A stretch of 64,000 nt of DNA from Shewanella sp. UCD-KL12. Its GTDB lineage: Bacteria > Pseudomonadota > Gammaproteobacteria > Enterobacterales > Shewanellaceae. This document shows, piece after piece, positions 8,161 through 17,696 of this stretch (within the stretch, counting starts at the first letter, position 1; the number at the start of each line of letters is the position of its first letter). The notes below the pieces were generated by a model. It saw only the letters and a list, made by a program, of their open reading frames with translations. It made no database searches and was not told the DNA's origin. The stretch lies in the NCBI RefSeq assembly GCF_001957125.1, contig NZ_MPHJ01000011.1, forward strand, positions 62,423-126,422, in the 5' to 3' direction. A program made the translations under genes and the position numbers.

Positions 8161-11100
8161 TCACTTTGATAACCGCCTAACAGCTGCTTCTTTTGCCGTC
8201 TGAATTAATGCGTAATACCCTGGCACAAAAAAGGAGCCAATCAGTAATACACTCAATAAGCCACCCACTAAGGTAAAGCCAATATTTTGTAAGCCCACAG
8301 CGCCCGCACCTGATGCGAAAAGCAGTGGGGCGATACCTAAGATAAAAGACCAAGAGGTCATGTTTACCGCTCTAAAACGCAATGCTCCGCCTTGCTTTGC
8401 CGCATCGATAATCGACAAACCTGCTTCACGTTTCTGCTTAGCAAACTCGACGATCAAGATGGCATTTTTAGCCGCCATCGCAATAAGTAAAACCAGACCT
8501 ATCTGGGCATATAAGCTCAATGAGAAGCCGCTCAACTTGAGTGCAAGCATGCCGCCTAAAATCGCTGTTGGCACCACTAAGATGATGGCAAAAGGTAAGG
8601 TCCAACTCTCATATTGAGCCACCAGTAACAGGTAGATAAATATCAGGGCCAGTCCAAAGGCATAGATGGCCATATTACCTGCGAGTTGCTCTTGGTATGA
8701 CAGGCCGCTCCACTCATAGGTATACCCTTGAGGTAACACCTGAGCCGCCACTCGCTCCATGGCCTGCATCGCATCGCCTGTCGAGAAACCAGCCGCAGCC
8801 TGACCTTGAATGATTGCTCCGCCGTACTTGTTATAGCGCCAGATAATATCTGGCGCTAACGTAGGCTCAACTGAGACTAATGTGCTCAATGGGATCATCT
8901 CGCCGCTCTGGCTCCTCACTTGATATCTGGCGATATCTTTTACCGTCTCCCTAAAGGCACCATCGGCCTGTAAGGTCACCTTAAAAGACTTACCGAACTG
9001 AGTGAAGTCATTGATATACAAAGAGCCTAAGTTCACCTGTAGCGTTAAAAACAGCTCAGAGAGTGGCACACCTAACTGCTTAGCTTTAAGCCTATCGATA
9101 TCTAAGTAGTAGTGCGGAACATTGGCCCTAAAGGCACTGAACACGCCCCGTAACTCACTCTGTTGGTTAGCACGCTCAATGAGCCTTTGCATCACAGCGC
9201 CCAGCTCAGCCTTATCACGACCTAATGTGTCCTGCAGCGCAAACTCAAACCCGGTTCCAGACCCTATCCCCGGAATTGTCGGCGGACCATAGCTGATTAT
9301 CTTAGCTTCAGGCAATGTCTCTTTCGCCCACTCGTCAACCCTAGCGATAATATCCTCAACCCCATGCAGACCTTCCATCGCTGCGCGTTCATCCCAGTGG
9401 GCTAAACTAACAAACATGCTAGCTGCGTTAGATTGCATTGACCCCGATAAGCCAGAGTAACCCGACGATGAAGCGATATTGAGCACGCTAGGCTCCGACT
9501 TTAGAAAAGCTTCAACCTTACTGATCACATGCTCTGTACGGCTTAAACTGGCTCCGTCAGGCAAGATAGCATTAACGAAGAAAATCCCTTTATCCTCTTT
9601 CGGCACAAAGCTTGTCGAGGTCGACTGAACCAGATAAACCAAACCCGCGACAGCGCCCAGCGACATTACGACTAAAACCACACGCTTTCTGATTAACACC
9701 GCGGCGGTCTGACTGTAACGCGCGGTGACACTATCAAAAAATCGGTTAAAACGGATATACCAGTTGGGGTAATCTTGCTGGCCAGGCTTTAACAGCAATG
9801 AGCACAAGACAGGGCTTAAGCTTAACGCCACAATCGCTGACAATATCAGGGAGAATATCAAGGTCATAGCAAACTGCTGATACATGATCCCGGTAACCCC
9901 TGGCAGCAAGGTCACAGGAATAAACACAGCCAACAGCACCAGTGTGGAGGTAATGATCGGCCCAGTAACTTGCTTCATCGCCATCTGTGTTGCAGCTTTT
10001 GCACTAAGAGTTCGGTCTTGAGCCAAGTTAGCTTCGACATTTTCAATCACCAAGATGGCATTATCGACCACAATACCAATGGCTAAAATGAGCCCAAACA
10101 AGGTCACGGTATTGATACCAAAACCAGCGGCAAGCATTAATGCAAAACTGCCCACTATCGAAACTGGAATCGCGATTAATGGCACCAATGTCGCTCTCAT
10201 CGATCCCAAAAATAGATAGGTCACCAGTACCACTAAAACCACCGCGAGCACCAATGTCCATAACATCCCCTTGATTGACTCTGTCACGAACAAGGTGGTA
10301 TCAACCTGAGTGTTATATATCATCCCTTCAGGCATCAAAGCTTCCATCTCTTTTAAGGCCGACTTTACCGCATCAGCCACTTCAATAGCGTTTGCCCCCG
10401 GCAACGTGGTGACCTGAATTTGTGCCGAAGGCTTACCGTCACTGATCCCTGCACCAACATAATCTTCCTGACCTAACTCCACCCTGGCAACATCTTTCAG
10501 GTAAACCGTGTTTCCTGCTTTATCTGCACGCAAGATGACATTTTCAAACTCTTCAACCTTTGACAACCTGCCTTGGGTCAGCAAGGCGTATTGCACCTCT
10601 AACGGCTTATCATTCGGTCTTGCGCCTACGCTTCCTAATGGGGCCTGAATATTTTGCTCAATGAGCGCCTGCTGGATATCAGAAGCGGTAATATTCAGGT
10701 GAGCCATCTTATCTGGGTTCAGCCACATGCGCATGCTAAGGAATCGATTACCATATAATATCGACTCAGAGATCCCTTTTATGCGAGTCAGCTTATCGGT
10801 AACTTGCAAGGCGACAAAACTCGACAATACCTGCTCACTAATCTGACCTTCAGTCGATGTAAAGTCGATCATGATAAGGATATCAGGTGAGTATTTTTTA
10901 ACGCTTAAGCCATTGGCCAAGACCTCTGCGGGTAACATCGGCTCTGCCAGTGCCAATCTATTTTGCAGATTTACCTGTGCAATACTGGGATCGGTCCCCA
11001 CCTCAAAAGTCACAGATAGACGGTAGGTACCATCGTTACTGCTTTTGGAGCTCATATAGATCATATCTTCAACGCCATTAATGGCATCTTCGATAGGCCT

Positions 11101-11289
11101 AGCAATGGTCTCCTCTACCACTGACGCACTTGCCCCGCGCATCGACGCCGTCACCTGGATCTGTGGCGGAGTAATAACGGGGAACTGAGACACTGCAAGG
11201 TTAGGTATTGCAATGACGCCAGCCAAGGTAATGATCAAACTCAAAACAATGGCGAATTTGGGCCTGTCGAGAAAGAACTGACTGATCAT
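8161..11289 (-). CDS. RND efflux transporter, HAE1 (hydrophobe/amphiphile) type
   Basis: 1042 residues, the normal length for AcrB/MexB-like inner-membrane pumps. It starts with MISQFFLDRPKFAIVLSLII, the first membrane helix, followed by the porter domains and the TM4 motif AIGIVVDNAILVIENVE with the proton-relay aspartate. The C-terminal half repeats the fold (LLIAMAAKNAILIVEFAK in TM10 with the conserved lysine). Its start overlaps the stop of the adaptor gene by 4 nt. It forms an efflux complex with that adaptor; no outer-membrane channel gene is present, so TolC is probably borrowed. Linkage to ScsBCD suggests substrates tied to copper or thiol stress, but this is not shown. Confidence 0.95.
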   Translation of the reverse strand: MISQFFLDRPKFAIVLSLIITLAGVIAIPNLAVSQFPVITPPQIQVTASMRGASASVVEETIARPIEDAINGVEDMIYMSSKSSNDGTYRLSVTFEVGTDPSIAQVNLQNRLALAEPMLPAEVLANGLSVKKYSPDILIMIDFTSTEGQISEQVLSSFVALQVTDKLTRIKGISESILYGNRFLSMRMWLNPDKMAHLNITASDIQQALIEQNIQAPLGSVGARPNDKPLEVQYALLTQGRLSKVEEFENVILRADKAGNTVYLKDVARVELGQEDYVGAGISDGKPSAQIQVTTLPGANAIEVADAVKSALKEMEALMPEGMIYNTQVDTTLFVTESIKGMLWTLVLAVVLVVLVTYLFLGSMRATLVPLIAIPVSIVGSFALMLAAGFGINTVTLFGLILAIGIVVDNAILVIENVEANLAQDRTLSAKAATQMAMKQVTGPIITSTLVLLAVFIPVTLLPGVTGIMYQQFAMTLIFSLILSAIVALSLSPVLCSLLLKPGQQDYPNWYIRFNRFFDSVTARYSQTAAVLIRKRVVLVVMSLGAVAGLVYLVQSTSTSFVPKEDKGIFFVNAILPDGASLSRTEHVISKVEAFLKSEPSVLNIASSSGYSGLSGSMQSNAASMFVSLAHWDERAAMEGLHGVEDIIARVDEWAKETLPEAKIISYGPPTIPGIGSGTGFEFALQDTLGRDKAELGAVMQRLIERANQQSELRGVFSAFRANVPHYYLDIDRLKAKQLGVPLSELFLTLQVNLGSLYINDFTQFGKSFKVTLQADGAFRETVKDIARYQVRSQSGEMIPLSTLVSVEPTLAPDIIWRYNKYGGAIIQGQAAAGFSTGDAMQAMERVAAQVLPQGYTYEWSGLSYQEQLAGNMAIYAFGLALIFIYLLLVAQYESWTLPFAIILVVPTAILGGMLALKLSGFSLSLYAQIGLVLLIAMAAKNAILIVEFAKQKREAGLSIIDAAKQGGALRFRAVNMTSWSFILGIAPLLFASGAGAVGLQNIGFTLVGGLLSVLLIGSFFVPGYYALIQTAKEAAVRRLSK

Positions 11290-12455
11290 GCGCCTGCCAC
11301 CATCAAGTGGGAGTGAGCACTATCAACGAGTGTCGCTTTCACTTTTGAGCCAGTCACAACTTGCTGCAGCCCATGGGTTATCACGACATCATCAGCCCTC
11401 ACTCCACTGTTGACTATGATATTCATCCCCACCTGCTCGCCAACATCGATATCTTTACGCTCTACCTCGTTATTGCCGTTAACCACAAAAACATAAAATC
11501 CGGATAAGTCCTGCATTAATGCCCGCTGAGGCAGCAGTAAAACCGGTGTCGATTGGCTATCGGTGACAGTCAACTCTACATATTGGCCCGGCAAGAGCAG
11601 CTGCGCCTCGTTATTAAACTCTGCTCGAACCGCTACCGTCCCGCTAGCCTTATCGACTCGGTTACCAAAGTAAGTGATCGCTCCCACTTCACTAAACGGG
11701 TCACCTGAATTGAAAAATAGAGAAACCGATGGCAGCTCAGATCCCGTTGCCAGCATCTTCATCTTAGTTTGATGAAAAACCGTCTCGCTCACCTGAAAGC
11801 TCACATCGATTGGCGATACAGTGACAAGATCGGCTAGCGCATAACTCGAAGGCGAAACTAACTCACCGAGTGCCACTTTACTGTTGCTGATCCGCCCTGA
11901 AAACGGCACCCTAATTTGGGTATAACCCAACTCAGTTTTGGCTAGCTGTATCTGCGCTTTAGCCGACTTTATCTGAGCTCGAGCTAACTGCTCCTCTGCT
12001 AATAATCGATCGACTTCCGCTTCGCTAATTGAGGACGTAGGGAGTAAAGATAGGCCCCGTTTGTGCTCTAGCTTTGCCACATTTAATTTTGCCTCGGCGC
12101 TGACAAGTAGTGACTTAGCCTGAGAGAGCTTTGCCAGATATCGACTGTCATCAAGGGAGAACAACAGCTCTCCTTGAGCAACCATATCCCCTTCTTTAAA
12201 GTGCTTATCGACCAAGTAACCTGTCGCTTGTGCCTGCAAAGCAACATCCTCTTTGGCCGCTACCCGCCCCTTGATCTTAAAGTTATGGTGATGCTCAAAG
12301 GCTTTTACTCTGCTCGCGGTGACACCAACTGCATTGACTCCTTGCGGCTGACTTCCAGCTGCATCAGCGTAGACTTTTTCAGTAAAGACCAGAGACGTAG
12401 CCACAACTGGCGCCAGAATACATGTGCCAGCTAACAACACTTTTTCTAATTTCAA
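11286..12455 (-). CDS. RND efflux membrane fusion (adaptor) protein
   Basis: About 389 residues. A signal peptide (KVLLAGTCILAPVVATSLVF) is followed by a biotinyl-lipoyl-like domain, an alpha-helical hairpin (SQAKSLLVSAEAKLNVAKLEHKR and its partner), a second lipoyl half (GELVSPSS) and beta-barrel/membrane-proximal domains, as in AcrA/MexA adaptors. No ATG is available. The frame opens with TTG at 12476, but a second TTG at 12455 has GAGG 5 nt upstream and puts the signal peptide at the right distance, so it is preferred. It is first in the pump-Scs operon and overlaps the RND gene by 4 nt. Confidence 0.9.
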   Translation of the reverse strand: MKLEKVLLAGTCILAPVVATSLVFTEKVYADAAGSQPQGVNAVGVTASRVKAFEHHHNFKIKGRVAAKEDVALQAQATGYLVDKHFKEGDMVAQGELLFSLDDSRYLAKLSQAKSLLVSAEAKLNVAKLEHKRGLSLLPTSSISEAEVDRLLAEEQLARAQIKSAKAQIQLAKTELGYTQIRVPFSGRISNSKVALGELVSPSSYALADLVTVSPIDVSFQVSETVFHQTKMKMLATGSELPSVSLFFNSGDPFSEVGAITYFGNRVDKASGTVAVRAEFNNEAQLLLPGQYVELTVTDSQSTPVLLLPQRALMQDLSGFYVFVVNGNNEVERKDIDVGEQVGMNIIVNSGVRADDVVITHGLQQVVTGSKVKATLVDSAHSHLMVAGA

Positions 12456-12773
12456 AACAACCTCAACTCCCGTCAACGACGAGCTAACCTGCTAAAGCCT
12501 CATAGCTAATGAGTGCTTATGCAGTAAAAATATCTACAGGATGAAAATACGCAGCAAAGACAACGTATGTAGAGGTAAGCCGCAAGTAATAACGTAAAGC
12601 TCAGTGAACTCGTCAATTAAGGCTGTAATAGCTAAACACTGAAGATCTCGCACTATTGGTTAATGAAAGCCACAGCACTAGATACAGTGAACCTTAAGGT
12701 GAACGAGCAGTAATAAACCGACGTTTTTGCACGACCTAGCTCTTATATCAAATGATATGAGAAGGGTTGAGTT
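12456..12773. other. Leader/promoter region of the pump-Scs operon, with a dyad
   Basis: About 320 nt without a supported gene. It contains the dyad TCTTATATCA-AA-TGATATGAGA at 12741-12762 (one mismatch between arms), just downstream of the small membrane-protein gene. This could be an operator or the stem of a transcript-end hairpin. No certain promoter hexamers were identified. Confidence 0.4.
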
Positions 12774-13139
12774 TTACTCTTGAAAGCGACACAAGTTGAG
12801 GTGTATTCGCCTGGGCTTAGCTTGATAACAGGGCTCAGGTGATCGTGTCACGACACGATAAGCGAGGGGAAGTAATGGCAGTAAAAATAGCAATATTAAT
12901 AAAGGGGCGCTACTTGAAGGCGCATCCATACAAACACGCACGGACTTTTCTGATAGTTCACAGGTTTTAAATTCAAACCCTTTAATCTCAGCGCCTTGAG
13001 TAAGCTCTGCAGCTTCAGCACTGGTTTGAACAATAGCCGAGGTAGCCGTTATCGCTTGTGTACTCTGCTGTTTGAGTACCAAGTTAAGTATTCCACTATT
13101 TTGGGTCAAACAGAAAAGTGTCAGTATGGCAAAAACCAA
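12774..13139 (-). CDS. Small cysteine-containing membrane protein upstream of the Scs/RND operon
   Basis: About 121 residues from a TTG start. An N-terminal hydrophobic segment is followed by a periplasmic-like loop containing two cysteines (FKTCELSEKSVRVCMD), a second membrane segment (PLLILLFLLPLLPLAYRVV) and a basic tail ending RRIHLNLCRFQE. The position and size recall ScsA, the small membrane protein of Scs loci, but the family is not recognised with confidence. The frame is open 20 more codons upstream without ATG/GTG/TTG, and the best Shine-Dalgarno-like sequence (AGAAAGGG, about 13193-13200) precedes ATC codons, so the true start may be non-standard. Confidence 0.6.
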   Translation of the reverse strand: MVFAILTLFCLTQNSGILNLVLKQQSTQAITATSAIVQTSAEAAELTQGAEIKGFEFKTCELSEKSVRVCMDAPSSSAPLLILLFLLPLLPLAYRVVTRSPEPCYQAKPRRIHLNLCRFQE

Positions 13140-13550
13140 TACTGTCCAACGATCTCCGGTTTGATTAGCAAAAAACTTATTGATGATTGACGCCCTTTCT
13201 TATACTAGATGTCTTAAAAATAGTTCGGCTATGCATCGCATCTGACAACAGATGTGCGCAGCTACATGGTGGATAAGACCGGACAAAGCTAAAAATAGTT
13301 CATAAAAAATTAAAATATTTTCTCAAGCAATTTTCATTCTCATTAAGTGAATAAAAAACAATCTATTGCATAACAAAAGCGCTTAATCTAAGTTATCTTT
13401 ATAAGGTTAAAAAAACATCAAACGATAAGATTAATTAACAGCAATTTTGCTACATGCGTGCTTCAGTCGTAGAACAGCCAATCATTACCATCTAATACCA
13501 ATCTGTAAAAGTCGTTCATCAAGCACCCTGATAGTTTTCGAGGAGAAGGT
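13140..13550. other. Intergenic region between divergent genes
   Basis: About 410 nt holding both promoters of the divergent small membrane protein and the CDGSH-glutamate synthase gene. Visible are the 5' open extension of the minus-strand gene (to 13200), a small inverted repeat CATCTG/CAGATG (13239-13254) and an AT-rich stretch with the motif ATTCTCATTAAG at 13336-13347, which resembles part of a Fur site. Nothing else was recognised. Confidence 0.4.
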
Positions 13551-15101
13551 ATGAGCAAACCGATTATAGCGGACAATAAACCTAAGAAAGTTGAACTCAG
13601 CAAAGGGCAAGAATATTACTTCTGCGCTTGCGGCCAATCAAAGAAGCAACCCTTCTGCGATGGCTCACATGCTGGCACCTCATTTAAACCTCAGGCCTTT
13701 ACGGCAGAGCAAGATGGCGATGCCTTTTTATGCGCCTGTAAACACACAGCCAATGCACCATTTTGCGACGGTAGCCACAAGCAGTTCACCGCTAAGCAAG
13801 TGGGCAAAGAAGGGCCGGGAGTCACTAAAAGCAGTCACTCAAATGCTATGCCTACCGCTAAAGCCACCATTGAAGAACCTACAGTTGAGTTTATCCACCA
13901 GCTCGCCCGCGATGGCCTCTCTAAGCTTGGTCACCATGGCCCAATGACCTCTATGGGCGTACCACGGCATCAACTGCCCCATTGGGATGATATCCAAATC
14001 ATGACAGCCCAGATGGCTACTAAGCCCTTACTTGAAGATCAAGCGGTAAAAACAGAGCTCATCATAGGGCCTGAAGCCCGTAAGCCACTCAAACTTAAGA
14101 TCCCGCTGTTTGTCTCTGATATGAGTTTTGGCGCCCTCTCGGAAGAAGCTAAAACGGCGCTAGCCAAGGGAGCAGAGCTGGCAGGAACAAGCATATGTTC
14201 GGGTGAAGGCGGTATGCTGCCTGAAGAGCAAGCACAAAACAGCCGCTATTTTTATGAGCTCGCCAGTGCGCAATTTGGTTATAAAGAGGAGTTGCTCCAC
14301 GATATTCAAGCCTTTCACTTTAAGGGAGGGCAAGGCGCAAAAACCGGGACAGGTGGCCACCTTCCAGGTATAAAAAATCAAGGCAAAATATCTCAAGTGC
14401 GCGGCATCCCCGAAGGTGAACCAGCCATCTCTCCACCGACCTTCCAAGCACTTAATAATTCCTGTGACTTTAAACGCTTTGCCGATCGCGTTCGTGAAGT
14501 CAGTGGTGGTGTGCCTGTTGGCTTTAAACTCAGTGCCAATCATATCGAACGGGATATCCAATTTGCCTTGGATGCCACTGCAGATTACATCATTCTCGAC
14601 GGCCGTGGTGGCGGAACGGGTGCGGCACCTGAGATGTTTCGCGACCATATCAGTGTACCCACAATTCCAGCATTAGCGCGTGCTCGTCACTATTTAGATG
14701 AAAAAGGGGCAAGTGGAAAAGTCACCTTAATCATCACAGGCGGAATACGCGTGCCCATGGACTTTGTTAAAGCCATGGCACTTGGTGCTGATGGTGTTGC
14801 TATATCAAATAGTGCGATGCAATCCATCGGCTGTGTTGCGGCAAGAATGTGTAACACCAATAATTGCCCCGCAGGTATCGCCACTCAAAATGCCGATCTG
14901 CGTCAACGACTCAATGTCGATAAATCATCACAGCAGTTAGCCAATTTCTTCAACGCGTCTGTGGAGCTGATGCAGGTAATGGCACGTGCTTGTGGTCACC
15001 ATAAGTTAAGTGACTTTAACCGAGATGATCTCGCCACCTGGCACAGAGAGATGGCACACCTTTCAGGTATCAGGTATGCGGGCTTTACGCCGCTGGATTA
15101 G
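13551..15101 (+). CDS. FMN-binding glutamate-synthase-like protein with two N-terminal CDGSH iron-sulfur domains
   Basis: 516 residues. Two tandem CDGSH [2Fe-2S] motifs lie at residues 25-40 (CACGQSKKQPFCDGSH) and 61-76 (CACKHTANAPFCDGSH), each with three Cys and one His ligand. Residues from about 125 on match the FMN-binding domain of glutamate synthase large-subunit-like proteins: LFVSDMSFGALSEEAK, GEGGMLPEE, KGGQGAKTGTGGHLPG, and DGRGGGTGAAPEMF for flavin and substrate loops, then CNTNNCPAGIATQ. The glutaminase domain is absent, so ammonia or another substrate may be used. GAGGAGAAGG precedes the ATG. Fused CDGSH clusters would be an on-board electron source; the true reaction is unknown. 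Confidence 0.9.
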   Translation: MSKPIIADNKPKKVELSKGQEYYFCACGQSKKQPFCDGSHAGTSFKPQAFTAEQDGDAFLCACKHTANAPFCDGSHKQFTAKQVGKEGPGVTKSSHSNAMPTAKATIEEPTVEFIHQLARDGLSKLGHHGPMTSMGVPRHQLPHWDDIQIMTAQMATKPLLEDQAVKTELIIGPEARKPLKLKIPLFVSDMSFGALSEEAKTALAKGAELAGTSICSGEGGMLPEEQAQNSRYFYELASAQFGYKEELLHDIQAFHFKGGQGAKTGTGGHLPGIKNQGKISQVRGIPEGEPAISPPTFQALNNSCDFKRFADRVREVSGGVPVGFKLSANHIERDIQFALDATADYIILDGRGGGTGAAPEMFRDHISVPTIPALARARHYLDEKGASGKVTLIITGGIRVPMDFVKAMALGADGVAISNSAMQSIGCVAARMCNTNNCPAGIATQNADLRQRLNVDKSSQQLANFFNASVELMQVMARACGHHKLSDFNRDDLATWHREMAHLSGIRYAGFTPLD

Positions 15102-15109
15102 AGAAAACT

Positions 15110-15143
15110 AAGCGTTCCTTGGCGCTATAGCCTAGGAACGCTT
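15110..15143. terminator. Hairpin between convergent glutamate-synthase-like gene and metE
   Basis: Arms AAGCGTTCCT and AGGAACGCTT pair perfectly, with further inner pairing GGC/GCC. No T-run follows, so termination efficiency is uncertain. It belongs to a set of related CTAG-containing inverted repeats found at several convergent junctions in this window. Confidence 0.6.
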
Positions 15144-15204
15144 CACTTCTCAGCCCTATTATCGCTTACAGCTTTCTTAGCTCTGTCTTTCGCTTATGGC
15201 TGTC

Positions 15205-17517
15205 TTATCCCAACCTTCTTCTGAGTACTTTAGTCGCTTGTACTAGGTTTTTCAGGGCGGGTTCAACTTCATCCCATGTGCGGGTTTTCAGGCCACAATC
15301 TGGGTTAACCCAAAGCTGACGAACGGCAATCTTGTCGGCGGCTTTTTCGATTAACTCAACCATCTCATCGACCGTTGGTATGTTCGGCGTATGAATATCA
15401 TAAACACCTGGACCTATCTCATTTGGGTACTCAAAATCCTCAAAGGCGGTCAATAACTCCATGCGAGAACGTGAGGTCTCGATAGTGATCACATCGGCGT
15501 CCATGGCAGCGATAGCCGCGATAGTTTCGTTAAATTCGCTATAACACATATGGGTATGGATCTGCGTCTCATCGGTGACACCTGCAGCACTGAGCTTAAA
15601 GGCATCGACCGCCCACTTAAGGTAAGCCTCCCAGTCACTCTTCTTCAGCGGTAGACCTTCGCGGAAAGCTGGCTCATCGATTTGAATAATACCTATACCC
15701 GCATTTTGCAGATCGACCACCTCATCACGGATAGCTAAGCCAATTTGAGTCGCTATCTGCTCTCGGCTAATATCTTCACGGGCAAATGACCAATGCAAAA
15801 TAGTCACCGGGCCTGTTAGCATGCCTTTTACTGGTTTTTCAGTCAGGCTCTGTGCAAACTCTGCCCACTCAACAGTCATGGCAACTGGGCGTGATACATC
15901 GCCGAAAATCAATGGGGGCTTAACACAGCGTGAGCCATAACTTTGCACCCAACCAAACTGGGTAAAGGCAAAACCTTGTAACTGCTCGCCAAAATACTCA
16001 ACCATGTCGTTACGCTCCGCTTCACCATGAACCAGCACATCTATGCCTAGCTTTAGCTGACGGTCAACCGTATCTTTGGTTACTTGACGTAATTGGTCAT
16101 TGTAAAAATCTTCGGTGATCTCACCCTTACGCCAGCGACTACGTAAACCACGAATAGCTGGAGTCTGTGGAAATGAGCCTATGGTTGTCGTTGGTAACAG
16201 AGGGAGCTGGTATTTTTGTTGCTGAATCGTCTGACGATTAGCAAATGCTGTGTCGCGCTCATAATCATCACTATTAAGTGCAGCGACTCGCTCAATCACT
16301 TGCCTATCAGCAGCGGCATCTCTGGCATTACGACGTGCAACACAGCTTGCAATTGTGGTATCAATCAAGCCTTTCTCTGCACTGTCAGCAGGTGTAGAAA
16401 GCAAGGCTTTTAGCTGGGTCAATTCAGACAGTTTCTGCTTAGCAAAAGACAGCTGTTGTTTAAGCTCAGGTGTCAGCTTAGCTTCTACATCAAGATCAAC
16501 TGGGCTATGTAGCAAAGAACAAGATGGTGCAATCCAGACTCGCCCTTGAAGATCGTTAACCACAGAGCTGATACGCTCAGCAATCAAATCGATATCAGCA
16601 GCCCAAACATTACGGCCATTGATAACCCCTAACGAGAGCACCTGCTGAGGCTGAAGGTTTTCAGCAAATACAGCAAGTTGCTCTGGTGCGGTAACTAAAT
16701 CTAAGTGCAAACCAGCAACAGGCAGGGCCGATACTAATGCCTGATGATGGGCGATGGTGCCGTAATAACTCGCCAACAGCACATTGACCTGAGTCTCTTT
16801 CAACGCTTCATAGGTCGATGTAATCGCAGACTGCCAATCGCTGTCCAGCTCCAAGGCTAAAATGGGTTCTTCGAGTTGCACCCAGTCTACACCTTGATCG
16901 CTGAAACGAGCCAAGAGTGCCGCATAAGTGTTAATCAGCTTAGGCAGAAGTGATAGCTTATCAAATTCACTGCCTACAGCTTTAGATAAGAACAGGTAAG
17001 AAACCGGCCCCAGTAGCACAGGTTTAGCGGCATAACCCAGAGATTGAGCCTCTGAAACCTCTTCAAAGAACTGCTCATAGGCTAAGCTAAACTCTTGATC
17101 TGCGGTTAGCTCAGGCACGATGTAGTGATAGTTGGTATTAAAGTACTTAGTCATTTCGCCAGCCGGTGCATCTTTACCCGACGGCGCTCGTCCACGCGCA
17201 ACCCTAAATAGTGTGTCTAAATCCACCTTGTTGCTCTCTGCGCCTTCATTGCGATGACGCTCAGGGATGGCATTCAAGGTGGCACTCAATGTCAGCACTT
17301 GATCGTAAAAAGCAAAATCCCCAACAGGTAGTAAAGATACGCCAGCCTGTGCTTGCCATTCCCAGTGCGTTTTACGTAGCTCTGCTGCCACCAGCTTTAA
17401 TTCAGCTTTAGTGATCTCACCGCGCCAATATTTCTCTTGAGCAAATTTAAGCTCACGCTGACGACCAATTCTTGGAAAACCTAAGTTCGCTATCTGTATC
17501 GCTTGAGAAGTTTGCAT
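15205..17517 (-). CDS. metE: Cobalamin-independent methionine synthase
   Basis: 770 residues, slightly longer than typical MetE. The N-terminal half begins ANLGFPRIGRQRELKFAQEKYWRG. The C-terminal catalytic barrel carries the zinc ligands: His and Cys in HTHMCYSEF, a Glu in the following strand, and a Cys in VNPDCGLKTR. LTGPVTILHWSF and QIDEPAFREGLP are the homocysteine/folate site motifs. It transfers the methyl of 5-methyltetrahydropteroyl-polyglutamate to homocysteine without B12. It is divergent from metR, with MetR- and MetJ-like sites between them, so MetR activation and MetJ repression are expected. GTATACC in place of a strong Shine-Dalgarno precedes the ATG. Confidence 0.97.
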   Translation of the reverse strand: MQTSQAIQIANLGFPRIGRQRELKFAQEKYWRGEITKAELKLVAAELRKTHWEWQAQAGVSLLPVGDFAFYDQVLTLSATLNAIPERHRNEGAESNKVDLDTLFRVARGRAPSGKDAPAGEMTKYFNTNYHYIVPELTADQEFSLAYEQFFEEVSEAQSLGYAAKPVLLGPVSYLFLSKAVGSEFDKLSLLPKLINTYAALLARFSDQGVDWVQLEEPILALELDSDWQSAITSTYEALKETQVNVLLASYYGTIAHHQALVSALPVAGLHLDLVTAPEQLAVFAENLQPQQVLSLGVINGRNVWAADIDLIAERISSVVNDLQGRVWIAPSCSLLHSPVDLDVEAKLTPELKQQLSFAKQKLSELTQLKALLSTPADSAEKGLIDTTIASCVARRNARDAAADRQVIERVAALNSDDYERDTAFANRQTIQQQKYQLPLLPTTTIGSFPQTPAIRGLRSRWRKGEITEDFYNDQLRQVTKDTVDRQLKLGIDVLVHGEAERNDMVEYFGEQLQGFAFTQFGWVQSYGSRCVKPPLIFGDVSRPVAMTVEWAEFAQSLTEKPVKGMLTGPVTILHWSFAREDISREQIATQIGLAIRDEVVDLQNAGIGIIQIDEPAFREGLPLKKSDWEAYLKWAVDAFKLSAAGVTDETQIHTHMCYSEFNETIAAIAAMDADVITIETSRSRMELLTAFEDFEYPNEIGPGVYDIHTPNIPTVDEMVELIEKAADKIAVRQLWVNPDCGLKTRTWDEVEPALKNLVQATKVLRRRLG

Positions 17518-17541
17518 ATTGTATACCTTTTTGCTTTAATA

Positions 17542-17554
17542 TGAGCAGAATTCA
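17542..17554. promoter_or_regulatory. Candidate MetR site near metE
   Basis: TGAGCAGAATTCA matches the MetR consensus TGAA-N5-TTCA with one change, 25 nt upstream of the metE start codon. An almost identical copy lies the same distance from metR. Confidence 0.6.
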
Positions 17555-17624
17555 GAGTAAACGCGCCATTTGTGTTATCAGCGACTCATCGTGATTTAGC
17601 ATCCTTTGATGTAAATACACATTT

Positions 17625-17648
17625 GGGCGTCTGGACGTCTAGAAGTTT
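17625..17648. promoter_or_regulatory. Tandem MetJ boxes between metE and metR
   Basis: Three adjacent 8-mers match the AGACGTCT metbox at 6, 7 and 6 of 8 positions (GGGCGTCT, GGACGTCT, AGAAGTTT). MetJ binds such tandem boxes cooperatively with S-adenosylmethionine. The placement midway between the divergent genes suggests repression of both. Confidence 0.8.
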
Positions 17649-17696
17649 ATTGTGATAGGCTTGCTTCTGACAAACGAATTGATTTCAAGCGCAACA

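Noticed and set aside
8161..12455. Heavy-metal (CusA/CzcA-type) RND pump, suggested by the Scs linkage
   Set aside because: The pump follows the HAE1 pattern (VDNAILVIENVE in TM4 and general AcrB layout) and no methionine-rich or CusF-like gene is present.
15205..17517. B12 riboswitch or SAM riboswitch in front of metE
   Set aside because: The metE-metR interval contains no riboswitch blocks; control is better explained by the MetJ and MetR sites.
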